DNA of 64,000 bases from Tupaia tana (Eukaryota > Chordata > Mammalia > Scandentia > Tupaiidae). The translations under genes and the position numbers were made by a program. Positions 9,448 through 23,900 of this stretch are shown here, in pieces (position 1 is the first letter of the stretch; each line of letters opens with the position of its first letter). The notes beneath the pieces were generated by a model. The model was not told the DNA's origin, did not search any database, and saw only the letters and a list, made by a program, of their open reading frames with translations. The stretch spans positions 124,001 to 188,000 of the forward strand of contig JAKSZU010000134.1 of the NCBI GenBank assembly GCA_026018925.1, read 5' to 3'.

Positions 9448-12400
9448 GAAAATCGTAAAAGGGAAAAATTACAAAAAAAAAATGAGGAGACAGGAGCAGG
9501 GAGAGACAGAGACCTCAGAGACACAGAGACAGAGATAGAAGGCCAGAGGGGCTCCCTCCCACACTAGCTTTGCTTGCTGGAGGCTGAATTATGAGTAGAA
9601 AATCTTCATTTCTCCTGAGCCCTGAAATATCTAGTTCCCAGTATCCATGTGTAATCTTCTCAGAGAATGGCTCAACTCTCCTGCCTGGCAGAAAGGAGCA
9701 GAAGGACTTATTAACAAAACAAAAGATGGACCTGAGAGCCAGAGAGAAATTCTACCTTTAAAAATTCATAAAAAGGAAAAATTACCAAAAAAAAATGAGG
9801 AGACAGGAGCAGAGAGAGACAGAGACCTCAGAGACACAGAGACAGAGATAGAAGGCAAGAGGGGCTCCCTACCACACTAGCTATGCTTGCTGGAGGCTGA
9901 ATTATGAGTAGAAAATCTTCATTTCTCCTGAGCCCTGAAATATCTAGTTCCCAGTATACATGTGGAATCTTCTCAGAGAATGGCTCAACTCTCTTGCCTG
10001 GGAGAAAGGAGCAAAAGGGCTTATTAACAAAACAAAAGATGAAGCTGAGAGCCAGAGAGAAATTCTACCTTTAAAAAAATCGTACAAAGGAAAAATTACC
10101 AAAAAAAATGAGGAGACAGGAGCAGAGAGATACAGAGACCTCAGGGACACAGAGACAGAGATAGAAGGCCAGAGGGGCTCTCTATCACAGTAGGTTTGCT
10201 TGCTGGAGGCTGAATTCTGAGTAGAAAATCTTCATTTCTCCAGAGCCCAGAAATATCTAGTTCCCAGTATCCATGTGGAATCTTCTCAGAGAATGGCTCA
10301 ACTCTCCTGCCTGGGAGAAAGAGCAGAAGGGCTTATTAACAAAACAAAAGATGGAGCTGAGATCTAGAGAGAAATTCTACCTTTAAAAAAATCGTACAAA
10401 GGAAAAATTACCAAAAAATTATGAGGAGACAGGAGCAGAGTGAGACAGAGACTTCAGAGACACAGAGACAGAGATAGAAGGCCAGAGGGGCTCCCTACCA
10501 CTCTAGCTTTGCTTGCTGGAGGCTGAATTATGAGTAGAAAATCTTCATTTCTCCTGAGCCCTGAAATATCTAGTTCCCAGTATCCATGTGGAATCTTCTC
10601 AGAGAATGGCTCAACTCTCCTGCCTGGCAGAAAGGAGCAGAAGGGCTTATTAACAAAACAAAAGATGGAGCTGAGAGCCAGAGAGAAATTCTAACTTTAA
10701 AAAAATCGTAAAAAGGAACAATTACCAAAAATTAAAATGAGGAGACAGGAGCAGAGAGAGACAGAGACCTCAGAGACACAGAAACAGAGATAGAAAGCCA
10801 GAGGGGCTCTCTATCACACTAGGTTTGCTTGCTGGAGGCTGAATTCTGAGTAGAAAATCTTCATTTCTCCTGAGCCCTGAAATATCTAGTTCCCAGTATC
10901 CATGTGGAATCTTCTCAGAGAATGGCTCAACTCTCCTGCATGGGAGAAAGGAGCAGAAGGGCTCATTAACAAAACAAAAGATGGAGCTGAGAGCCAGAGA
11001 AAAATTGTACCTTTAAAAAATCGTAAAATTGAAAAATTACCAAAAAAAAAAATGAGGAGACAGGAGCAGAGAGAGACAGAGACCTCAGAGACAGAGAGAC
11101 AGAGATAGAAGGCCAGAGGGGCTCCCTACCATACTAGCTTTGCTTGCTGGAGGCTGAATTATGAGTAGAAAGTCTTCCTTTCTCCTGAGCTCTAAAATAT
11201 CTAGTTCCCAGTATCCATGTGGAATTTTCTCAGAGAATGGCTCAACTCTCCTGCCTGGGAGAAAGGAGCAGAAGGGCTTATTAACAAAACAAAAGATGGA
11301 GCTGAGAGCCAGAGAGAAATTCTACCTTTAAAAAAATCGTATAAATGAAAAATTACCAAAAAAAATGAGGAGACAGGAGCAGAGAGAGACAGAGACCTCA
11401 GAGACACAGGGACATAGATAGAAGGCCAGAGGGGCTCCCTACCACTCTAGCTTTGCTTGCTGGATGCTGAATTATGAGCAGAAAATCTTCATTTCTCCTG
11501 AGCCCTGAAATATCTAGTTCCCAGTATCCATGTGGAATCTTCTCAGAGAATGGCTCAACTCTCCTGCCTGGGAGAAAGGAGCAGAAGGGCTTATTAACAA
11601 AACAAAGATGGACCTGAGAGCCAGAGAGAAATTCTACCTTTAAAAAAATCGTAGAAAGGAAAAATTACCAAAAAAAAAAATGAGGAGACAGGAGCAGAGA
11701 GATACAGAGACCTCAGAGACACAGAGACAGAGACAGAAGGCCAGAGGGGCTCCCTACCACACCAGCTTTGCTTGCTGGTGGCTGAATTATGAGTAGAAAT
11801 TCTTCATTTCTCCTGAGCCCTGAAATATCTAGTTCCCAGTATACATGTGTAATCTTCTCAGAGAATGGCTCAACTCTCCAGCCTGGGAGAAAGGAGCAGA
11901 AGGGCTTATTAACAAAACAAAAGATGGACCTGAGAGCCAGAGAGAAATTCTACTTTTAAAAATTCATAAAAAGGAAAAATTACCAAAAAAAAATGAGGAG
12001 ACAGGAGCAGAGAGAGACAGAGACCTCAGAGACACAGAGACAGAGATAGAGGGCAAGAGGGGCTCCCTACCACACTAGCTATGCTTGCTGGAGGCTGAAT
12101 TATGCGTAGAAAATCTTCATTTCTCCTGAGCCATGAAATATCTAGTTCCCAGTATACATGTGGAAACTTCTCAGAGAATGGCTCAACTCTCTTGCCTGGG
12201 AGAAAGGAGCAAAAGGGCTTATTAACAAAACAAAAGATGAAGCTGAGAGCCAGAGAGAAATTCTACCTTTAAAAAAATCGTACAAAGGAAAAATTACCAA
12301 AAAATTATGAGGAGACAGGAGCAGAGTGAGACAGAGACTTCAGAGACACAGAGACAGAGATAGAAGGCCAGAGGGGCTCCCTACCACTCTAGCTTTGCTT

Positions 12401-15400
12401 GCTGGAGGCTGAATTATGAGTAGAAAATCTTCATTTCTCCTGAGCCCTGAAATATCTAGTTCCCAGTATCCATGTGGAATCTTCTCAGAGAATGGCTCAA
12501 CTCTCCTGCCTGGCAGAAAGGAGCAGAAGGGCTTATTAACAAAACAAAAGATGGAGCTGAGAGCCAGAGAGAAATTCTAACTTTAAAAAAATCGTAAAAA
12601 GGAACAATTACCAAAAATTAAAATGAGGAGACAGGAGCAGAGAGAGACAGAGACCTCAGAGACACAGAAACAGAGATAGAAAGCCAGAGGGGCTCTCTAT
12701 CACACTAGGTTTGCTTGCTGGAGGCTGAATTCTGAGTAGAAAATCTTCATTTCTCCTGAGCCCTGAAATATCTAGTTCCCAGTATCCATGTGGAATCTTC
12801 TCAGAGAATGGCTCAACTCTCCTGCATGGGAGAAAGGAGCAGAAGGGCTCATTAACAAAACAAAAGATGGAGCTGAGAGCAAGAGAAAAATTGTACCTTT
12901 AAAAAATCGTAAAATTGAAAAATTACCAAAAAAAAATGAGGAGACAGGAGCAGAGAGAGACAGAGACCTCAGAGACAGAGAGACAGAGATAGAAGGCCAG
13001 AGGGGCTCCCTACCACACTAGCTTTGCTTGCTGGAGGCTGAATTATGAGTAGAAAGTCTTCCTTTCTCCTGAGCTCTAAAATATCTAGTTCCCAGTATCC
13101 ATGTGGAAACTTCTCAGAGAATGGCTCAACTCTCCTGCCTGGGAGAAAGGAGCAGAAGGGCTTATTAACAAAACAAAAGATGGACCTGAGAGCCAGAGAG
13201 AAATTCTACCTTTAAAAAAATCGTAGAAAGGAAAAATTACCAAAAAAAAAATGAGGAGACAGGAGCAGAGAGATACAGAGACCTCAGAGACACAGAGACA
13301 GAGACAGAAGGCCAGAGGGGCTCCCTACCACACCAGCTTTGCTTGCTGGTGGCTGAATTATGAGTAGAAATTCTTCATTTCTCCTGAGCCCTGAAATATC
13401 TAGTTCCCAGTATACATGTGTAAACTTCTCAGAGAATGGCTCAACTCTCCAGCCTGGGAGAAAGGAGCAGAAGGGCTTATTAACAAAACAAAAATGGAGC
13501 TGAGAGCCAGAGAGAAATTCTACCTTTAAAAAAATGGTAAAAAGGAAAAATTACCAAAAAAATAAAATAAGGAGACAGGAGCAGACAGAGACAGAGACCT
13601 CAGAGACACAGAGACAGAGATAGAAGGCCAGAGGGGCTCCCTACCACACTAGCTTTGCTTGCTGGAGGCTGAATTATGAGTAGAAAATCTTCATTTCTCC
13701 TGAGCCCTGAAATATCTAGTTCCCAGTATCCATGTGAAATCTTCTCAGAGAATGGCTCAACTCTCCTGCCTGGGAGAAAGAGCAGAAGGGCTTATTAACA
13801 AAACAAAAGATGGAGCTGAGATCTAGAGAGAAATTCTACCTTTAAAAAAATCGTACAAAGGAAAAATTACCAAAAAAATATGAGGAGACAGGAGCAGAGT
13901 GAGACAGAGACTTCAGAGACACAGAGACAGAGATAGAAGGCAAGAGGGGCTCCCTACCACTCTAGCTTTGCTTGCTGGAGGCTGAATTATGAGTAGAAAA
14001 TCTTCATTTCTCCTGAGCCCTGAAATATCTAGTTCCCAGTATCCATGTGGAATCTTCTCAGAGAATGGCTCCACTCTCCTGCCTGGCAGAAAGGAGCAGA
14101 AGGGCTTATTAACAAAACAAAAGATGGAGCTGAGAGCCAGAGAGAAATTCTAACTTAAAAAAAATCGTAAAAAGTAACAATTACCAAAAATTAAAATGAG
14201 GAGACAGGAGCAGAGAGAGACAGAGACCTCAGAGACACAGAGACAGAGATAGAAGGCCAGAGGGGCTCTCTATCACACTAGGTTTGATTGCCGGAGGCTG
14301 AATTATGAGGAGAAAATCTTCATTTTTCCTGAGCCCTGAAATATCTAGTTCCCAGTATCCATGTGGAATCTTCTCAGAGAATGGCTCAACTCTCCTGCAT
14401 GGGAGAAAGGAGCAGAAGGGCTTATTAACAAAACAAAAGATGGAGCTGAGAGCCAGAGAAAAATTGTACCTTTAAAAAATCGTAAAATTGAAAAATTACC
14501 AAAAAAAAAATGAGGAGACAGGAGCAGAGAGAGACAGAGACCTCAGAGACAGAGAGACAGAGATAGAAGGCCAGAGGGGCTCCCTACCATACTAGCTTTG
14601 CTTGCTGGAGGCTGAATTATGAGTAGAAAGTCTTCCTTTCTCCTGAGCTCTAAAATATCTAGTTCCCAGTATCCATGTGGAATCTTCTCAGAGAATGGCT
14701 CAACTCTCCTGCCTGGGAGAAAGGAGCAGAAGGGCTTATTAACAAAACAAAAGATGGAGCTGAGTGCCAGAGAGAAATTCTTCCTTTAAAAAAATCGTAT
14801 AAAGGAAAAATTACCAAAAAAAATGAGGAGACAGGAGCAGAGAGAGACAGAGACCTCAGAGACACAGGGACAGAGATAGAAGGCCAGAGGGGCTCCCTTC
14901 CACACAAGCTTTCCTTGCTGGATGCTGAATTATGAGCAGAAAATCTTCATTTCTCCTGAGCCCTGAAATATCTAGTTCCCAGTATCCATGTGGAATCTTC
15001 TCAGAGAATGGCTCAACTCTCCTGCCTGGGAGAAAGGAGCAGAAGGGCTTATTAACAAAACAAAAGATGGAGCTGAGAGCCAGAGAGAAATTCTACCTTT
15101 AAGAAAATCGTAAAAGTGAAAAATTACAAAAAAAAAATGAGGAGACAGGAGCAGGGAGAGACAGAGACCTCAGAGACACAGAGACAGAGATAGAAGGCCA
15201 GAGGGGCTCCCTCCCACACTAGCTTTGCTTGCTGGAGGTTGAATTATGAGTAGAAAATCTTCACTTCTCCTGAGCCCTGAAATATCTAGTTCCCAGTATC
15301 CATGTGGAATCTTCTCAGAGAATGGCTCAACTCTCCTGCCTGGCAGAAAGGAGCAGAAGGGCTTATTAACAATACAAAAGATGGACCTGAGAGCCAGAGA

Positions 15401-18400
15401 GAAATTCTACCTTTAAAAATTCATAAAAAGGAAAAATTACCAAAAAAAAATGAGGAGACAGGAGCAGAGAGAGACAGAGACCTCAGAGACACAGAGACAG
15501 AGATAGAAGGCAAGAGGGGCTCCCTACCACACTAGCTATGCTTGCTGGAGGCTGAATTATGAGTAGAAAATCTTCATTTCTCCTGAGCCCTGAAATATCT
15601 AGTTCCCAGTATACATGTGGAATCTTCTCAGAGAATGGCTCAACTCTCTTGCCTGGGAGAAAGGAGCAAAAGGGCTTATTAACAAAACAAAAGATGAAGC
15701 TGAGAGCCAGAGAGAAATTATACCTTTAAAAAAATCGTACAAAGGAAAAATTACCAAAAAATTATGAGGAGACAGGAGCAGAGTGAGACAGAGACTTCAG
15801 AGACACAGAGACAGAGATAGAAGGACAGAGGGGCTCCCTACCACTCTAGCTTTGCTTGCTGGAGGCTGAATTATGAGTAGAAAATCTTCATTTCTCCTGA
15901 GCCCTGAAATATCTAGTTCCCAGTATCCATGTGGAATCTTCTCAGAGAATGGCTCAACTCTCCTGCCTGGCAGAAAGGAGCAGAAGGGCTTATTAACAAA
16001 ACAAAAGATGGAGCTGAGAGCCAGAGAGAAATTCTAACTTTAAAAAAATCGTAAAAAGGAACAATTACCAAAAATTAAAATGAGGAGACAGGAGCAGAGA
16101 GAGACAGAGACCTCAGAGACACAGAAACAGAGATAGAAAGCCAGAGGGGCTCTCTATCACACTAGGTTTGCTTGCTGGAGGCTGAATTCTGAGTAGAAAA
16201 TCTTCATTTCTCCTGAGCCCTGAAATATCTAGTTCCCAGTATCCATGTGGAATCTTCTCAGAGAATGGCTCAACTCTCCTGCATGGGAGAAAGGAGCAGA
16301 AGGGCTCATTAACAAAACAAAAGATGGAGCTGAGAGCAAGAGAAAAATTGTACCTTTAAAAAATCGTAAAATTGAAAAATTACCAAAAAAAAATGAGGAG
16401 ACAGGAGCAGAGAGAGACAGAGACCTCAGAGACAGAGAGACAGAGATAGAAGGCCAGAGGGGCTCCCTACCACACTAGCTTTGCTTGCTGGAGGCTGAAT
16501 TATGAGTAGAAAGTCTTCCTTTCTCCTGAGCTCTAAAATATCTAGTTCCCAGTATCCATGTGGAATCTTCTCAGAGAATGGCTCAACTCTCCTGCCTGGG
16601 AGAAAGGAGCAGAAGGGCTTATTAACAAAACAAAAGATGGAGCTGAGAACCAGAGAGAAATTCTACCTTTAAAAAAATCGTAAAAAGGAAAAATTACCAA
16701 AAAAAAATTTAGGAGACAGGAGCAGAGAGATACGGAGACCTCAGGGACAAGAGACAGAGATAGAAGGCCAGAGGGGCTCCCTACCACACTAGCTTTGCTT
16801 GCTGGAGGCTGAATTATGAGTAGAAAATCTTCATTTCTCCTGAGCCCTGAAATATCTAGTTCCCAGTATCCATGTGGAATCTTCTCAGAGAATGGCTCAA
16901 CTCTCCTGCCTGGGAGAAAGGAGTAGAAGGGCTTATTAACAAAACAAAAGATGGAGCTGAGATCTAGAGAGAAATTCTACCTTTAAAAAAATCGTACAAA
17001 GGAAAAATTACCAAAAAAAAAATGAGGAGACAGGAGCAGAGTGAGACAGAGACTTCAGAGACACAGAGACATAGATAGAAGGCCAGAGGGGCTCCCTACC
17101 ACTCTAGCTTTGCTTGCTGGAGGCTGAATTATGAGTAGAAAATCTTCATTTCTCCTGAGCCCTGAAATATCTAGTTCACAGTATCCATGTGGAATCTTCT
17201 CAGAGAATGGCTCAACTCTCCTGCCTGGGAGAAAGAGCAGAAGGGCTTATTAACAAAACAAAAGATGGAGCTGAGATCTAGAGAGAAATTCTACCTTTAA
17301 AAATATCGTACAAAGGAAAAATTACCAAAAAAATATGAGGAGACAGGAGCAGAGTGAGACAGAGACTTCAGAGACACAGAGACAGAGATAGAAGGCCAGA
17401 GGGGCTCCCTTCCACTCTAGCTTTGCTTGCTGGAGGCTGAATTATGAGTAGAAAATCTTCATTTCTCCTGAGCCCTGAAATATCTAGTTCCCAGTATCCA
17501 TGTGGAATCTTCTCAGAGAATGGCTCCACTCTCCTGCCTGGCAGAAAGGAGCACAAGGGCTTATTAACAAAACAAAAGATGGAGCTGAGAGCCAGAGAGA
17601 AATTCTAACTTAAAAAAAATCGTAAGAAGTAACAATTACCAAAAATTAAAATGAGGAGAAAGGAGCAGAGAGAGACAGAGACCTCAGAGACACAGAGACA
17701 GAGATAGAAGGCCAGAGGGGCTCTCTATCACACTAGGTTTGATTGCTGGAGGCTGAATTCTGAGTAGAAAATCTTCATTTTTCCTGAGCCCTGAAATATC
17801 TAGTTCCCAGTATCCATGTGGAATCTTCTCAGAGAATGGCTCAACTCTCCTGCATGGGAGAAAGGAGCAGAAGGGCTTATTAACAAAACAAAAGATGGAG
17901 CTGAGAGCCAGAGAAAAATTGTACCTTTAAAAAATCGTAAAATTGAAAAATTACCAAAAAAAAAATGAGGAGACAGGAGCAGAGAGAGACAGAGACCTCA
18001 GAGACAGAGAGACAGAGATAGAAGGCCAGAGGGGCTCCCTACCATACAAGCTTTGCTTGCTGGAGGTTGAATTATGAGTAGAAAGTCTTCCTTTCTCCTG
18101 AGCTCTAAAATATCTAGTTCCCAGTATCCATGTGGAATCTTCTCAGAGAATGGCTCAACTCTCCTGCCTGGGAGAAAGGAGCAGAAGGGCTTATTAACAA
18201 AACAAAAGATGGAGCTGAGAGCCAGAGAGAAATTCTACCTTTAAAAAAATCGTATAAATGAAAAATTACCAAAAAAAATGAGGAGACAGGAGCAGAGAGA
18301 GACAGAGACCTCAGAGACACAGGGACAGAGATAGAAGGCCAGAGGGGCTCCCTACCACTCTAGCTTTGCTTGCTGGATGCTGAATTACGAGCAGAAAATC
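9448..18400. repeat. Mosaic satellite block with 5+6 = 11-monomer spacing
   Basis: Monomers with CTGAGCTCTAAAATAT have landmark positions 9334, 11218, 13102, 14676, 16559 and 18131, separated by 6, 6, 5, 6 and 5 monomers. The same family (6226, 7798) occurs upstream. Consequently 11218, 14676 and 18131 are 3458 and 3455 bp apart, and near-identical stretches recur at 3457 bp (12788 and 16245; 11845 and 15302). The repeat is not a clean higher-order unit: after several matching monomers the order changes. Other local variants are GATGGACCTGAG and ATTGAAAAATTACC. No genes are seen here. Confidence 0.8.
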
Positions 18401-20940
18401 TTCATTTCTCCTGAGCCCTGAAATATCTAGTTCCCAGTATCCATGTGGAATCTTCTCAGAGAATGGCTCAACTCTCCTGCCTGGGAGAAAGGAGCAGAAG
18501 GGCTTATTAACAAATCAAAAGATGGACCTGAGAGCCAGAGAGAAATTCTACCTTTAAAAAAATCGTAGAAAGGAAAAATTACCAAAAAAAAAATGAGGAG
18601 ACAGGAGCAGAGAGATACAGAGACCTCAGAGACACAGAGACAGAGACAGAAGGCCAGAGGGGCTCCCTACCACACCAGCTTTGCTTGCTGGTGGCTGAAT
18701 TATGAGTAGAAATTCTTCATTTCTCCTGAGCCCTGAAATATCTAGTTCCCAGTATACATGTGTAATCTTCTCAGAGAATGGCTCAACTCTCCAGCCTGGG
18801 AGAAAGGAGCAGAAGGGCTTATTAACAAAACAAAAGATGGAGCTGAGAGCCAGAGAGAAATTCTACCTTTAAAAAAATGGTAAAAAGGAAAAATTACCAA
18901 AAAAATAAAATAAGGAGACAGGAGCAGAGAGAGACAGAGACCTCAGAGACACAGAGACAGAGATAGAAGGCCAGAGGGGCTCCCTACCACACTAGCTTTG
19001 CTTGCTGGAGGCTGAATTATGAGTAGAAAATCTTCATTTCTCCTGAGCCCTGAAATATCTAGTTCCCAGTATCCATGTGGAATCTTCTCAGAGAATGGCT
19101 CAACTCTCCTGCCTGGGAGGAAGGAGCAGAAGGGCTTATTAACAAAACAGAAGATGGAGCTGAGAGCCAGATAGAAATTCTACCTTTTAAAAAATCGTAA
19201 AATTGAAAAATTACCAAAAAAAAAAATGAGGAGACAGGAGCAGAGAGAGACAGAGACCTCAGAGACACAGAGACAGAGACAGAAGCCAGAGGGGCTCCCT
19301 ACCACACTAGCTTTGCTTGCTGGAGGCTGAATTATGAGTAGAAAATCTTCATTTCTCCAGATCCCTGAAATATGTTGTTCCAGTATCCATGTGGAATCTT
19401 CTCAGAGAATGGCTCAACTCTCCTGCCTGGCAGAAAGGAGCAGAAGGGCTTATTAACAAAACAAAAGATGGAGCTGAGAGCCAGAGAGAAATTCTACCTT
19501 TAAAAAAATCGTAAAAAGGAAAAATTACCCAAAATTAAAATGAGGAGACAGGAGCAGAGAGAGACAGAGACCTCAGAGACACAGAGACAGAGACAGAAGG
19601 CCAGAGGGGCTCCATACCACACTAGGTTTGCTTGCTGGAGGCTGAATTCTGAGTAGAAAATCTTCATTTCTCCTGAGCCCTGAAATATCTGGTTCCCAGT
19701 ATCCATGTGGAAACTTCTCAGAGAATGGCTCAACTCTCCTGCATGGGAGAAAGGAGCAGAAGGGCTTATTAACAAAACAAAAGATGGAGCTGAGAGCCAG
19801 AGAAAAATTCTACCTTTAAAAAATCGTAAAATTGAAAAATTACCAAAAAAAAAATGAGGAGACAGGAACAGAGAGAGACAGAGACCTCAGAGACAGAGAG
19901 ACAGAGATAGAAGGCCAGAGGGGCTCCCTACCACACTAGTTTTGCTTGCTGGAGGCTGAATTATGAGTAGAAAATCTTCATTTCTCCTTAGCCCTGAAAT
20001 ATCTAGTTCACAGTATCCATGTGGAATCTTCTCAGAGAATGGCTCAAGTCTCCTGCCTGGGAGAAAGAGCAGAAGGGCTTATTAACAAAACAAAAGACGG
20101 AGCTGAGATCTAGAGAGAAATTCTACCTTTAAAAAAATCGTACAAAAGAAAAATTACCAAAAAAAATGATGAGACAGGAGCAGAGAGAGACAGAGACTTC
20201 AGAGACACAGAGACATAGATAGAAGGCCAGAGGGGCTCCCTACCACTCTACCTTTGCTTGCTGGATTCTGAATTATGAGTAGAAAATCTTCATTTCTCCT
20301 GAGCCCTGAAATATCTAGTTCCCAGTATCCATGTGTAATCTTCGCAGAGAATGGCTCAACTCTCCTGCCTGGGAGAAAGGATCAGAAGGGCTTATTAACA
20401 AAACAAAAGATGGAGCTGAGAGCCAGAGAGAAATTCTACCTTAAAAAAAATCGTAAAAAGTAAAAATTACCAAAAAAATAAAATAAGGAGACAGGAGCAG
20501 AGAGAGACAGAGACCTCAGAGACACAGAGACAGAGATAGAAGGCCAGAGGGGCTCCCTACCACACTAGCTTTGCTTGCTGGAGGCTGAATTATGAGTAGA
20601 AAATCTTCATTTCTCCTGAGCCCTGAAATATCTAGTTCCCAGTATCCATGTGGAAACTTCTCAGAGAATGGCTCAACTCTCCTGCCTGGGAGAAAGGAGC
20701 AGAAGGGCTTATTAACAAAACAAAAGATGGAGCTGAGAGCCAGAGAGAAATTCTACCTTTAAAAAAAATCGTATAAAGGAAAAATTAACAAAAAAAATGA
20801 GGAGACAGGAGCAGAGAGAGACAGAGACCTCAGAGTCACAGAGAGAGATAGAAGTCCAGAGGGGCTCCCTACCACACTAGCTTTGCTTGCTGGATGCTGA
20901 ATTATGAGCAGAAAATCTTCATTTCTCCTGAGCCCTGAAA
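18401..20940. repeat. Satellite segment, left partner of a 23-monomer (7.23-kb) duplication
   Basis: A run of about eight monomers recurs at about 25640-28150. Matched points include the GATGGACCTGAG / TCGTAGAAAGG monomer (near 18525 and 25757), the CTCCAGATCCCTG variant (19360 and 26591, offset 7231), GACGGAGCTGAGATCTAG (near 20098 and 27328) and the CTGGATGCTG monomer (near 20893 and 28125). The left copy has private decay in one unit (ATATGTTGTTCCAG near 19372). Confidence 0.75.
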
Positions 20941-23900
20941 TATCTAGTTCCCAGTATCCATGTGGAATCTTCTCAGAGAATGGCTCAACTCTCCTGCCTG
21001 GGAGAAAGGAGCAGAAGGGCTTATTAACAAAACAAAAGATGGACCTGAGAGCCAGAGAGAAATTCTACCTTTAAAAAAATCGTAGAAAGGAAAAATTACC
21101 AAAAAAAAAAATGAGGAGACAGGAGCAGAGAGATACAGAGACCTCAGAGACACAGAGACAGAGACAGAAGGCCAGAGGGGCTCCCTACCACACCAGCTTT
21201 GCTTGCTGGAGGCTGAATTATGAGTAGAAATTCTTCATTTCTCCTGAGCCCTGAAATATCTAGTTCCCAGTATACATGTGTAATCTTCTCAGAGAATGGC
21301 TCAACTCTCCAGCCTGGGAGAAAGGAGCAGAAGGGCTTATTAACTAAACAAAAGATGGAGCTGAGAGCCAGAGAGAAATTCTACCTTTAAAAAAATGGTA
21401 AAAAGGAAAACTTACCAAAAAAATAAAATAAGGAGACAGGAGCAGAGAGAGACAGAGACCTCAGAGACACAGAGGCAGAGATAGAAGGCCAGAGGGGCTC
21501 CCTACCACACTAGCTTTGCTTGCTGGAGGCTGAATTATGAGTAGAAAATCTTCATTTCTCCTGAGCCCTGAAATATCTAGTTCCCAGTATCCATGTGGAA
21601 TCTTCTCAGAGAATGGCTCATCTCTCCTGCATGGGAGAAAGGAGCAGAAGGGCTTATTCACAAAACAAAAGATGGAGCTGAGAGCCAGAGAAAAGTTGTA
21701 CCTTTAAAAAATCGTAAAATTGAAAAATTACCAAAAAAAAAATGAGGAGACAGGAGCAGAGAGAGACAGAGACCTCAGAGACAGAGAGACAGATATAGAA
21801 GGCCAGAGGGGCTCCCTACCACACTAGCTTTGCTTGCTGGAGGCTGAATTATGAGTAGAAAGTCTTCCTTTCTCCTGAGCTCTAAAATATCTAGTTCCCA
21901 GTATCCATGTGGAATCTTCTCAGAGAATGGCTCAACTCTCCTGCCTGGGGGAAAGGAGCAGAAGGGCTTATTAACAAAACAAAAGATGGAGCTGAGAGCC
22001 AGAGAGAAATTCTACCTTTAAAAAAATCGTATAAAGGAAAAATTACCAAAAAAAATGAGGAGACAGGAGCAGAGAGAGACAGAGACCTCAGAGACACAGG
22101 GACAGAGATAGAAGGCCAGAGGGGCTCCCTACCACACTAGCTTTGCTTGCTGGATGCTGAATTATGAGCAGAAAATCTTCATTTCTCCTGAGCCCTGAAA
22201 TATCTAGTTCCCAGTATCCATGTGGAACCTTCTCAGAGAATGGCTCAACTCTCCTGCCTGGGAGAAAGGAGCAGAAGGGCTTATTAACAAAACAAAAGAT
22301 GGAGCTGAGAGCCAGAGAGAAATTCTACCTTTAAAAAAATCGTAAAAGGGAAAAATTACAAAAAAATATGAGGAGACAGGAGCAGGGAGAGACAGAGACC
22401 TCAGAGACACAGAGACAGAGACAGAAGGCCAGAGGGCTCCCTACCACACTAGCTTTGCTTGCTGGAGGCTGAATTATGAGTAGAAAATCTTCATTTCTCC
22501 TGAGCCCTGAAATATCTAGTTCCCAGTATCCATGTGGAATCTTCTCAGAGAATGGCTCAACTCTCCTGCCTGGCAGAAAGGAGCAGAAGGGCTTATTAAC
22601 AAAACAAAAGATGGACCTGAGAGCCAGAGAGAAATTCTACCTTTAAAAATTCATAAAAAGGAAAAATTACCAAAAAAAAATGAGGAGACAGGAGCAGAGA
22701 GAGACAGAGACCTCAGAGATACAGAGACAGAGATAGAAGGCAAGAGGGGCTCCCTACCACACTAGCTTTGCTTGCTGGAGGCTGAATTATGAGTAGAAAA
22801 TCTTCATTTCTCCTGAGCCCTGAAATATCTAGTTCCCAGTATACATGTGGAATCTTCTCAGAGAATGGCTCAACTCTCTTGCCTGGGAGAAAGGAGCAAA
22901 AGGGCTTATTAACAAAACAAAAGATGAAGCTGAGAGCCAGAGAGAAATTCTAGTTTTAAAAAAATCGTAAAAAGGAAAAATTACCAAAAAAAATGAGGAG
23001 ACAGGAGCAGAGAGATACAGAGACCTCAGGGACACAGAGACAGAGATAGAAGGCCAGAGGGGCTCTCTATCACAGAAAGTTTGCTTGCTGGAGGCTGAAT
23101 TCTGAGTAGAAAATCTTCATTTCTCCTGAGCCCTGAAATATCTAGTTCCCAGTATCCATGTGGAAACTTCTCAGAGAATGGCTCAACTCTCCTGCATGGG
23201 AGAAAGGAGCAGAAGGGCTTATTAACAAAACAAAAGATGGAGCTGAGATCTAGAGAGAAATTCTACCTTTAAAAAAATCGTACAAAGGAAAAATTACCAA
23301 AAAAAAATGAGGAGACAGGAGCAGAGTGAGACAGAGACTTCAGAGACACAGAGACAGAGATATAAGGCCAGAGGGGCTCCCTACCACTCTAGCTTTGCTT
23401 GCTGGAGGCTGAATTATGAGTAGAAAATCTTCATTTCTCCTGAGCCCTGAAATATATAGTTCCCAGTATCCATGTGGAATCTTCTCAGAGAATGGCTCAA
23501 CTCTCCTGCCTGGCAGAAAGGAGCAGAAGGGCTTATTAACAAAACAAAGATGGAGCTGAGAGCCAGAGAGAAATTCTACCTTCAAAAAAATCGTAAAAAG
23601 GAACAATTACCAAAAATTAAAATGAGGAGACAGGAGCAGAGAGAGACAGAGACCTCAGAGACACAGAGACAGAGATAGAAGGCCAGAGGGGCTCTCTATC
23701 ACACTAGGTTTGCTTGCTGGATGCTGAATTCTGAGTAGAAAATCTTCATTTCTCCTGAGCCCTGAAATATCTAGTTCCCAGTATCCATGTGGAAACTTCT
23801 CAGAGAATGGCTCAACTCTCCTGCATGGGAGAAAGGAGCAGAAGGGCTTATTAACAAAACAAAAGATGGAGCTGAGAGCCAGAGAAAAATTGTACCTTTA

